This document shows positions 9,055 through 16,984 of a stretch of DNA of 34,694 nucleotides, in pieces. A program made the position numbers and the translations under genes. Origin of the DNA: Lentisphaeria bacterium (GTDB lineage Bacteria; Verrucomicrobiota; Lentisphaeria; JABSQK01); assembly GCA_013215875.1 (NCBI GenBank), contig JABSQK010000147.1, positions 1 to 34,694 of the forward strand. The letters are read 5' to 3'. Each line of letters starts with the position of its first letter. Position 1 is the first letter of the stretch. Under the pieces are notes generated by a model that saw only the letters and a program-made list of their open reading frames with translations, was not told the DNA's origin and searched no databases.

Positions 9055-9936
9055 TCATCCTGCAAACCACCATTTTTTATATCGGTATGCTAATATGCTT
9101 ATGATTGGTGATAATGAAATAAGCGTAAAAAAGAAATAGAGGATAGGATTCATCGTATCAAAACTAAAAAAGTCATAAAGCTTCTCAAAATCATTCACAT
9201 GGCCATCCGGTCGATTACGATACATATGTTCGACACCCGGATCATAAAGAAGTTTAAATGTAAATATTGCATCGTAAATAAGTATGAAGAAGCCACACAT
9301 TGCATAAATGGGTTGATCGAAACGGTACTCCATGGAGGTACCCCCTATGGCTCTGTAAATAAAAATAATGGCAATGACCAGTTCAAATCCATGTCCCATA
9401 AAGGTCACCAGCAGGTGATGCTGTCCACTGTGATTGATAATTGCATAGACAATGAATACCGGGATGAATACCAGCAATCCAATAATGTTTTTACGATTCA
9501 AATAGATCAGCCAAGCCAAAAAAATATAGGTTGCCATATAATAAAGCGGTTCCTGCTTTAGCAGGTGCCGTGTAATACCGCCACCATATTGGAAATTGAA
9601 TTGAGGAAGTGCAGGACTGCCAAAAACCCATGAAGCGAGTGCGTGGCCTGTTTCATGAACGAGTATGATGAAATAGCTCATAACAAATTTTGGGAATTGA
9701 AAAACAGACAATATTAGAGCCAGGACTAGACCTATCCCAAGTGAGCTCCAGGACCGCTTAGTAAATTTTTGGATTTGCGGACCGTCTTTAACTTTGTCAG
9801 GGGGTTTTTGAAGATTCAGCTTAGATGCAGCCTGTAGATGGTAACCACAGTCGGTGCATAGAACGGCATCGGCGGGAAGTCTTTTAGCACAGCCAGGGCA
9901 GGGCTTGTCGCCATCATCTTTGAGTTCTATATCCAA
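9055..9936 (-). CDS. Zinc-ribbon, M50-like membrane metalloprotease candidate
   Basis: N-terminal CPGC...CTDC ribbon; multiple TM segments; HETGH zinc motif at 9643-9657. Confidence 0.7.
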   Translation of the reverse strand: MDIELKDDGDKPCPGCAKRLPADAVLCTDCGYHLQAASKLNLQKPPDKVKDGPQIQKFTKRSWSSLGIGLVLALILSVFQFPKFVMSYFIILVHETGHALASWVFGSPALPQFNFQYGGGITRHLLKQEPLYYMATYIFLAWLIYLNRKNIIGLLVFIPVFIVYAIINHSGQHHLLVTFMGHGFELVIAIIFIYRAIGGTSMEYRFDQPIYAMCGFFILIYDAIFTFKLLYDPGVEHMYRNRPDGHVNDFEKLYDFFSFDTMNPILYFFFTLISLSPIISILAYRYKKWWFAG

Positions 9937-9937
9937 A

Positions 9938-10141
9938 TCAGCCCGTCTTTATTTTAACAACGCCCAGAAGAATATAAGTCACCAGACAACCAAGTCCGAC
10001 ACATAGAAAATCGGGAATTGGAATAAACATTATAAAGGCAAGACATATCATAAAGGTAATAAACCCCCATAGGGCGCCATTCATTTCTGCCATTTCTGCA
10101 ATTCGATAGTTTAAGACAATTGCGGCAATCAACATGATCAT
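9938..10141 (-). CDS. Small hypothetical membrane protein
   Basis: 67 aa, two hydrophobic segments, 1 nt upstream of the M50-like gene. Confidence 0.6.
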   Translation of the reverse strand: MIMLIAAIVLNYRIAEMAEMNGALWGFITFMICLAFIMFIPIPDFLCVGLGCLVTYILLGVVKIKTG

Positions 10142-10164
10142 ATGTGCATTTCCCTTTCAGTTTA

Positions 10165-11490
10165 TTAATATTCTTTCATCGATTTAATGTCGATAGTAAT
10201 AACACGCTTTGTACTTTCCGTTACACGGGCAAATTCGGCACGTTTTAAGTGAGGCACCCAGATCAATGTATCATTATTGCAGATATAAGCTAAGTGTTTC
10301 TTTTCGGATTTAAGTAAGGCACTATCAGAGAGAATTTTTTTTATTTTTTTCTCATGTGTTTTAGAAAATGGTATCATGCTATCACCTTCTTTTCGAGAAC
10401 GTACTGTTAATTGGCCGGCTAATTTATCTGCATCGAATTGCTCGCCGTCCTTGGTATCGCTGAGATATAGCGTCATGCCTATTTCTGGAATATCCAATTC
10501 CGGCTCTTCTTGCCAGTTCCAGGAATAACTAAATCCTGCTTCTTCACTATTTTTTTCAATGAGACTTAATTGCCCCTTATCCAGTTCGAGAAAGTGAGTT
10601 TTATTTAGATCAATGAGTTGGTAGCCGCCTTGCTTGAGGGCATCTTTTAGGCGAGACTGGGCTTGGTGGCTAAAGCTGAATTCCGGGTTTTTATAATGAA
10701 GCCACTTATTCAGATAGCGATTTAATATTGGCCCATCAAGTGTTTGAAGTTTTTCCAAACTTAAGTTTTCAGACTCAGGCAGGTCTATTTGAGAATCAAT
10801 GAATTCTGCATCTTCCGCGATAAATTGCAAGGACTTTAAAATGCCGGAGAGTTGCGGATCCTTGGATTCGAATAAGGGAAGAATGTTGTGACGAATGTGA
10901 TTCCTTAATATACCGTCATCCGAATTCGTACTATCTTCACAAAAATCGTCTACCCCGTTTTCTTGAAGAAAAGTAAGGATTTCCTGCTTTCGTAAAACGA
11001 GCAGGGGGCGAACAAAACGTACACCTTTTATGTCGACACACTCTTTAAGGGCCGATAAACCGCCACTATTGCAACCGCGCATAAGGCGGATGAAGAAGGT
11101 TTCAATTAAATCATCCAGATGATGGCCTAAAACCACCGCACTATTCGGAGTGTAGAGTTTTTGCCACTCGATGAGCCGCAAACGCCGGGCAGCCATTTCG
11201 ATACTTTCCCCGGCGAATGCATCGCCTTTCACATCGACGTGAATGGCTTGAAATGGAATTTGGTTTTTTTCGCAGAAATCGGCACACCATCGTTCATCAG
11301 CATCGGACTCATCACCGCGAAGCCCGTGATTGATGTGTACTGCTTCGACGGGAATAGCCTGGTCTTTCATCAATAGAAGAGCAGCACTGCTATCCGCACC
11401 ACCGCTAAAACCTACAAAGAGATTTTGTATACCTTGTAGCAGCAGCTTTTCACGAATAAAATCATTTACTTTGTCAATAATATTTTCCAT
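10165..11490 (-). CDS. tilS: tRNA(Ile)-lysidine synthase
   Basis: PP-loop FSGGADSSAALLL, HINHGLRGDESDADE, LGHHLDDLIETFFIRLMRG motifs. Confidence 0.94.
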   Translation of the reverse strand: MENIIDKVNDFIREKLLLQGIQNLFVGFSGGADSSAALLLMKDQAIPVEAVHINHGLRGDESDADERWCADFCEKNQIPFQAIHVDVKGDAFAGESIEMAARRLRLIEWQKLYTPNSAVVLGHHLDDLIETFFIRLMRGCNSGGLSALKECVDIKGVRFVRPLLVLRKQEILTFLQENGVDDFCEDSTNSDDGILRNHIRHNILPLFESKDPQLSGILKSLQFIAEDAEFIDSQIDLPESENLSLEKLQTLDGPILNRYLNKWLHYKNPEFSFSHQAQSRLKDALKQGGYQLIDLNKTHFLELDKGQLSLIEKNSEEAGFSYSWNWQEEPELDIPEIGMTLYLSDTKDGEQFDADKLAGQLTVRSRKEGDSMIPFSKTHEKKIKKILSDSALLKSEKKHLAYICNNDTLIWVPHLKRAEFARVTESTKRVITIDIKSMKEY

Positions 11491-11545
11491 ACTTTACCAT
11501 GCTTTAATAAAAGCTATTGTAGCATTCAAAAAAAGTAATTATGAT

Positions 11546-12115
11546 ATGATAAACATACTCAATGGTGAATACAAGCTACTCGAGCTTCCAAATACCTGTG
11601 AAATAGAGTTGGATATTGGCTGTGGTAAAGGCAGTTTTTTATCTCAATTGGCGAAACGCTATCCGGATAAATATTTTCTGGGATTGGATCTTTTAATTGG
11701 TCGTTTGAGAAAACTTGAAAAACGTTGCCAAAAAGAGGGCATTGAAAATATCGAATTGTTTCAGATAGATGCCTGGAACCTTATAACAATTGCATTGCCG
11801 GATGAGTGTTTGTCCCGCGCCCATGTGCTCTGCCCGGATCCGTGGCCAAAAAACAAGCACCGGGCCAATCGATTGCTGACCAGTGAATTTATTTCCAGAC
11901 TGGCCTGTAAAATTAAACTTGGCGGCTGCCTTCATCTGGCAACAGATAATTTGCCATACTACGAAAAAATGACCGATGCAGCGGGACAGCTTAGCTGCCT
12001 GAAAGAAGATGCATCTTTGTTAGATGACATCAGTGATATAAAAACAGATTTTGAGGCAGGCTTTGCAGAGCAAGGCATAAAGGTAAGGCATATAGCCTAT
12101 AAAGTCGTCTGTTAA
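11546..12115 (+). CDS. trmB: tRNA (guanine-N7-)-methyltransferase
   Basis: EIELDIGCGKGSFL SAM motif and CPDPWPKNKHRANRLL motif; start taken at MINILNGEYK, ORF is open upstream. Confidence 0.93.
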   Translation: MINILNGEYKLLELPNTCEIELDIGCGKGSFLSQLAKRYPDKYFLGLDLLIGRLRKLEKRCQKEGIENIELFQIDAWNLITIALPDECLSRAHVLCPDPWPKNKHRANRLLTSEFISRLACKIKLGGCLHLATDNLPYYEKMTDAAGQLSCLKEDASLLDDISDIKTDFEAGFAEQGIKVRHIAYKVVC

Positions 12116-12121
12116 GGTTTC

Positions 12122-13432
12122 TCAGCAAACCACGGGCATGAGCTGCGAGATCATTAGCGCTGCACCGGATAGTCCCATGGCGCCTGCAAATAATGCAAAG
12201 GCGATAAATACAATGACGACCATTATTAGCACAATTTCCACGATCAATAAAACACCCGATATTAAGCAAAATAAAAATAATGTAAAGCAGCCTTCTTCTG
12301 AATCTCCATAAACACGGTTGTAGCCGATATAGTAGGACCAGCCAAAAACCAAATTACTGAGGAAGAATGAAACGTTTAAATTAATTAATTCTAGAATGGC
12401 AAAAAGCACATCCGCTCCAAGTTGTATCGCATAAACGACGCAGGCCATACGAATTGCATCTTTAAACGTTGCAGCACGAATGCTCATTATCTTAGAAGTA
12501 AGGAAATAATTTATAATGCTCAATCCAAACATGATAATGATAAAAACGACCCCGGCAAGAAAACCAGCGATTGCTCCAAGGGTGGAATACTTGTCATAAA
12601 TTTGCTCAAATTTGCCCCGGGCGCTATCGTCATATTCGTGTTCATAATCATCAGACGATTTTGCATAAGCACCAAACTTCTTTTCAAATTTTTCATAATC
12701 GGCTAAAATATCATCGGTAATTATGTTTACATCGACTCCATACTTTTTTGCGAAGAATTCTTTTCGTTCTTTCTTGCTGGGAGCTTTTTCTTTCTCTTGC
12801 GCAGCTGATGTTTGTTTGCTAGAGGATTTCTTTTTAGATAGCGGCATGCCTGGCATCCCGCCTGGACTCGTTTTTTTTGGTTCCCTTTTAGATAGCGGCA
12901 TGCCTGGCATCCCAGGACTCGTTTTTGGGGATTCCCTTTTAGATGCAGGTTGCATGGGCATGCTGCCAGGACTCGCTGGTCCTTTATATCTACCATTGCG
13001 AATTTGTACTAACTTTTTCTGGGTTTCACCTGAAAACTTAGAAATGGGAACGGTGATTTTTTTACCGCCTTTTTTCTTCTTCAGGACCACCATATCATTC
13101 GGAAAGCTGATCACACGAGCAATGAGGACATTTTTCCCATCTTTGCTCGTGAGCTGATAATAGCGCTTTAATTCTTTTAGGCGGGCCTTTTCTGCAAGAA
13201 AATAAATCCGGTCTTTTTGAGAAAAGAAACTGATGGGTACAACGATGATTTTACCATCTTTTTGGCGTTTAATTTTTACTTTGGCGCCAACGAAGCCAGT
13301 TAGTTCACCATTTACCTTTTTCTTTCCATCCGCACTGTCAAAACTACGAGCTGATAACTGAATGGAGGAAATTAAAAAGATGGCAATTAGCCAATTGCAG
13401 AGTTTCACCATTTGTCCCTTGAGTTCATACAA
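12122..13432 (-). CDS. SHD1-like (SLA1 homology domain 1-like) double-module protein with C-terminal membrane domain
   Basis: Two modules: RSFDSADGKKKVNGELTGFVGAKVKIKRQKDGKIIVVPISFFSQKDRIYFL and YQLTSKDGKNVLIARVISFPNDMVVLKKKKGGKKITVPISKFSGETQKKL; PGMPGMPLSK repeats; C-terminal TM helices. Confidence 0.75.
   Translation of the reverse strand: MYELKGQMVKLCNWLIAIFLISSIQLSARSFDSADGKKKVNGELTGFVGAKVKIKRQKDGKIIVVPISFFSQKDRIYFLAEKARLKELKRYYQLTSKDGKNVLIARVISFPNDMVVLKKKKGGKKITVPISKFSGETQKKLVQIRNGRYKGPASPGSMPMQPASKRESPKTSPGMPGMPLSKREPKKTSPGGMPGMPLSKKKSSSKQTSAAQEKEKAPSKKERKEFFAKKYGVDVNIITDDILADYEKFEKKFGAYAKSSDDYEHEYDDSARGKFEQIYDKYSTLGAIAGFLAGVVFIIIMFGLSIINYFLTSKIMSIRAATFKDAIRMACVVYAIQLGADVLFAILELINLNVSFFLSNLVFGWSYYIGYNRVYGDSEEGCFTLFLFCLISGVLLIVEIVLIMVVIVFIAFALFAGAMGLSGAALMISQLMPVVC
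12832..12980. repeat. Imperfect tandem repeat, about 50-bp unit, encoding SPGMPGMPLSKREPKK-type repeats
   Basis: ttttagatagcggcatgcctggcatccc...ggactcg repeated; third copy degenerate. Confidence 0.75.
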
Positions 13433-13521
13433 ACTAGCACAAAATACATAAATTTAAATGTTTTTAGGCTTATCGGATGATAAAAAAAGAAGCAGTAATT
13501 TTAATTTTACATGAGGTAATT

Positions 13522-14241
13522 TTACATCATTTTCCAGATCATGGATAATGCTGCTGTTATTACGATAAGTATGCCAATAGGGACGAGGATAAAATAAAAT
13601 ATAAAAAATTTCATGCATCCCGCATCTTTATACGAGCGTTGGTATGCCCAATGGTAAGAAAATAAAAACCCAAGAATAGTTATAATAATGATAAGGATCA
13701 CGGACGGCAATACCATCGTTATACCGGCGATGACAAACTCTGTTAGGATGCCGAAAACAGAAAACCATATGGAAAATTTCACGGCATTTTGAAATGTGGG
13801 TTCGTCTGCTGCAAATTTACTGATAAACCATGTGTAAAGTACCTGGATGAGAAATTGTAGTATCAGGAAGGCAATAACAATGACAATGATGAGTACCAGG
13901 CCAAATGCTAAAAATCCTGCTATAGCTTGCTTAAACTTCGTGACATCTTCAGACTCCTCAATAAGATCTTCCTCTGCCTTAAACCCCACTCCATCATCAT
14001 AAGAAGCTACAACGGAGCGAAGATAGGCCTGGTCTTTCCGCTGAAAAGATGAAACCTTCATCTCAATCTCCCGGCCGTCTTTTTTACGAACAAGAATGAC
14101 ATTATCTCCATCCACAGAAATAACTTTTGCGATTAGTTTTTTGGAGCCATCCTTACTTCTAAATGTGTGATATTCGCCCTCGTCCTCTTCCTCCTCATAC
14201 TCCTCTTCTTCAATTTCGTCGTCATATTCTCCTCGCAACAT
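13522..14241 (-). CDS. SHD1-like module plus membrane domain protein, paralogous to 12122-13432
   Basis: YHTFRSKDGSKKLIAKVISVDGDNVILVRKKDGREIEMKVSSFQRKDQAYL; TM tail shares TFQNAVKFS...YHWAYQRSYKDAGCMKFFIF with TFKDAIRMA...GWSYYIGYNRVYGDSEEGCFTLFLF. Confidence 0.75.
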   Translation of the reverse strand: MLRGEYDDEIEEEEYEEEEDEGEYHTFRSKDGSKKLIAKVISVDGDNVILVRKKDGREIEMKVSSFQRKDQAYLRSVVASYDDGVGFKAEEDLIEESEDVTKFKQAIAGFLAFGLVLIIVIVIAFLILQFLIQVLYTWFISKFAADEPTFQNAVKFSIWFSVFGILTEFVIAGITMVLPSVILIIIITILGFLFSYHWAYQRSYKDAGCMKFFIFYFILVPIGILIVITAALSMIWKMM

Positions 14242-14243
14242 TT

Positions 14244-14801
14244 TTAGAATATTTTGGTCGCTTTTTTAAAAAAGGAGATGGGAATTTTTAAGCGTTTTTT
14301 GCCTTTCTTGCGAATGAAAATAACTTTGGTGCCCTCAAAGCCTTCAACTTTTCCTGTAATTTTTTTACCTTTCTTACTCGTTAAGGTCATTTGGCCGGGA
14401 CCTAGAGGTTCTTGTCTGGCAGAACGGCTGCTTATATGTTTGTCAATTTCAGCTGCAATGACGGCTTCACTAGTGACACCTACAAAGCGTTTCACCTCTT
14501 TGCCATTTTTGAAAATAATGATCGCTGGAATACCCCTAATACTATATTTTCGGGACGTGCTCTTTGCCTTATCAACATCCAACTTAGCAATTTTTGCCCG
14601 CCCTCTATAGCGCGATTCGAGCTTTACCATGATGGGGGCCTGCATTTTACACGGGCCGCACCAGACTGCCCAGAAATCAACAACAGTGACACCCGAGCGT
14701 ATTTTTTGAGAAAAGTTGCCATCGTTCAAATTACTGATAGCAAAGCTTGAAGAACAGCATAGACATGCCGCTAGAAAAACAATCTTTTTATACAATTTCA
14801 T
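14244..14801 (-). CDS. Secreted thioredoxin fused to a C-terminal SHD1-like module
   Basis: Signal peptide; VVDFWAVWCGPCKMQAP active site; C-terminal MTLTSKKGKKITGKVEGFEGTKVIFIRKKGKKRLKIPISFFKKATKIF. Confidence 0.85.
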   Translation of the reverse strand: MKLYKKIVFLAACLCCSSSFAISNLNDGNFSQKIRSGVTVVDFWAVWCGPCKMQAPIMVKLESRYRGRAKIAKLDVDKAKSTSRKYSIRGIPAIIIFKNGKEVKRFVGVTSEAVIAAEIDKHISSRSARQEPLGPGQMTLTSKKGKKITGKVEGFEGTKVIFIRKKGKKRLKIPISFFKKATKIF

Positions 14802-14850
14802 ATTTCTCCTTCATCCCCACAGACTCATAAGCGACGATTTTATTTCATAG

Positions 14851-16482
14851 CTATATGATATAAGATGGATCGTAATCTTCCGGCGCATCATAGCCGAGAA
14901 GGTTTATGCAGGATGCTGAATGGCTGCTAATGCCAAATTTCCCGTCTGCCAGGGTATAATTTTTGTCATATAAAGGGTCATATATCAAGCAGGGTACGGG
15001 GTTCAATGTATGACATGTCTTATTTCTTGGTATACCCGCTTCATCCAGTTTAATCACGCCCTGTTTATCTAGCTCATACATTTCATCTGCATTGCCATGA
15101 TCTGCAGTAACCACCAAAATACCGCCGGCTGCTTTTACCTCGGGAATTAAGCGGGCGAGGCAAAGGTCAACGGCTTCAACACTCATGCGAGCGGCCTGAA
15201 AATTCCCCGTATGGCCGATCATATCGGCATTTGGATAATTCAAACGAATAAAGTCGTGCTTCTTCTGACGTAAAGAGTCGATGACTATGTCGGTAATCTC
15301 GGCCCCTTTCATCCATGGACGTTCATCAAACGGAACATTATCCGATGGTACTTCAATATAGTCTTCAAGTTCATCGTTAAATTTGCCGGATCGATTGCCG
15401 TTAAAGAAGTAGGTAACATGGCCGTACTTTTGCGTTTCGCTTACGGCGAGCTGCCGTAAGCCCGTATTTGCGATGTACTCACCCATGGTTTTGTCGATAG
15501 CCGGTGGGGTCACCAGGTAACGTTTTGGTATTTGCAAATCGCCATCATATTGCATCATGCCGCAATATAAAACACTTGGGTAACGTTTGCGGTCAAATCT
15601 GTTGAAGTTTTCGTCTTCAAATGTTTTACAAAGCTCAATACCACGGTCGCCGCGAAAGTTGCAAAATATAACGGAATCGCCATCAACGATGGGGCCGATA
15701 GCATTGCCATTTTCGGCAATGACAAATGCAGGCAGATTCTGGTCGATGCAGCGCGTTTCATTGCGGAATGTTTTTATCGCTTCTTCGGCACTTGAAAATT
15801 GGCGTCCGTCACCCAATACATGGGTATGCCAGCCGCGCTCCACCATTGCCCAGTCAGCATCATAACGATCCATGGTGATAAACATGCGACCGCCGCCGGA
15901 AGCAATGCGGTAATCAACCCCGGATTGATTGTGCTCAGCAAGCAGTTTTTCAATAGGTTCAATATAATCCAGGGCAGATGTTTCCCCCACATCACGCCCG
16001 TCCAACAGAGTATGTAGACGGATTGATTTGACGCCTTCTTTTCTGGCCTGATTAATCATCGCGACGAGGTGGTCTATATGGGAATGCACATTACCATCTG
16101 AAAGCAGGCCGATGAAATGCAGAGTCGTATTATTTTGAGTGACATTGTTTGTCTGCTCTTTCCAGGTGGTGCCCTCAAACATACTGCCTGTTTCAATCGC
16201 TTCTTTTACAAGCTTGGCACCCTGGGCAAAAACCCGTCCACAGCCAATGGCATTGTGGCCGACTTCACTGTTGCCCATATCGTCATTCGACGGCATGCCT
16301 ACGGCAGTACCGTGTGCTTTTAATTTGGTATGGAGACTTGTCGTATGTAACGCATCTAAATGAGGTGTGTAAGCCTGAGCGACAGCATCAGCTTCATATT
16401 TTGGGCCATAGGCAACACCATCCATGATGCATAATACAACGGGACGCCCAGCGGCAAATTTTTTCGATTTTACTAAAGACAT
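14851..16482 (-). CDS. gpmI: 2,3-bisphosphoglycerate-independent phosphoglycerate mutase
   Basis: LCIMDGVAYG, MGNSEVGHNAIGCGRVFAQGAKLV catalytic Ser motif, HIDHL, DGRDVGE, TADHGNADEM, ISSHSASC motifs. Confidence 0.95.
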   Translation of the reverse strand: MSLVKSKKFAAGRPVVLCIMDGVAYGPKYEADAVAQAYTPHLDALHTTSLHTKLKAHGTAVGMPSNDDMGNSEVGHNAIGCGRVFAQGAKLVKEAIETGSMFEGTTWKEQTNNVTQNNTTLHFIGLLSDGNVHSHIDHLVAMINQARKEGVKSIRLHTLLDGRDVGETSALDYIEPIEKLLAEHNQSGVDYRIASGGGRMFITMDRYDADWAMVERGWHTHVLGDGRQFSSAEEAIKTFRNETRCIDQNLPAFVIAENGNAIGPIVDGDSVIFCNFRGDRGIELCKTFEDENFNRFDRKRYPSVLYCGMMQYDGDLQIPKRYLVTPPAIDKTMGEYIANTGLRQLAVSETQKYGHVTYFFNGNRSGKFNDELEDYIEVPSDNVPFDERPWMKGAEITDIVIDSLRQKKHDFIRLNYPNADMIGHTGNFQAARMSVEAVDLCLARLIPEVKAAGGILVVTADHGNADEMYELDKQGVIKLDEAGIPRNKTCHTLNPVPCLIYDPLYDKNYTLADGKFGISSHSASCINLLGYDAPEDYDPSYII

Positions 16483-16502
16483 CAGCTACCTTAAATTATT
16501 AA

Positions 16503-16982
16503 TTAACTATCAAATACAAAATATCGTGTTTCTGGAATCTGATGGAGAACAGTTTTTATCTCCTGGAAGTTAATTTCTAATTCGCTAATACTTTCGATAT
16601 CTTCAAAATCTGAATTAGCAAGCTCGAGACTTTCACCTTCAATCAATAATTGCTCTAGGCCCTGATCAGGCATGCGATAATTACCATCCGACAACTCAGT
16701 TTCCTGAAGTGATCCGAGAATGTTAAGTATGTATTTAACGTTTACCTTGTCAAGAATCAGCGCGTTTAAAAGTATGCGAAGGCGCGGTGTTTTCAACAAT
16801 TGAAGGGTGTTTTGAAAATCCGCCATTTGTTCATCCTGCTCAACTTTGCTCAATTCTTCGAATCGCTCTACCAGTATATCGAGATTCATTTCAAGCTCAT
16901 CAGTACTACAGTAAGGGTCTACATTTAATTCATCGTATATTGTGTGTATAAATGGATTGTACTTATCTTTAATTCCTGACAT
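16503..16982 (-). CDS. Hypothetical acidic soluble protein, immediately downstream of the giant TPR gene
   Basis: 159-aa ORF, 2-nt gap from the upstream gene. Confidence 0.7.
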   Translation of the reverse strand: MSGIKDKYNPFIHTIYDELNVDPYCSTDELEMNLDILVERFEELSKVEQDEQMADFQNTLQLLKTPRLRILLNALILDKVNVKYILNILGSLQETELSDGNYRMPDQGLEQLLIEGESLELANSDFEDIESISELEINFQEIKTVLHQIPETRYFVFDS

Positions 16983-16984
16983 AT

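Noticed and set aside
11330-11545. N-terminal extension of the trmB ORF
   Set aside because: Antisense to tilS and not TrmB-like; MINILNGEYK at 11546 is the better start
12723-13157. 144-aa plus-strand ORF with SGMPGIP repeats
   Set aside because: Antisense to the repeat linker of the SHD1-like gene; its repeats are a by-product of the coding repeats on the other strand
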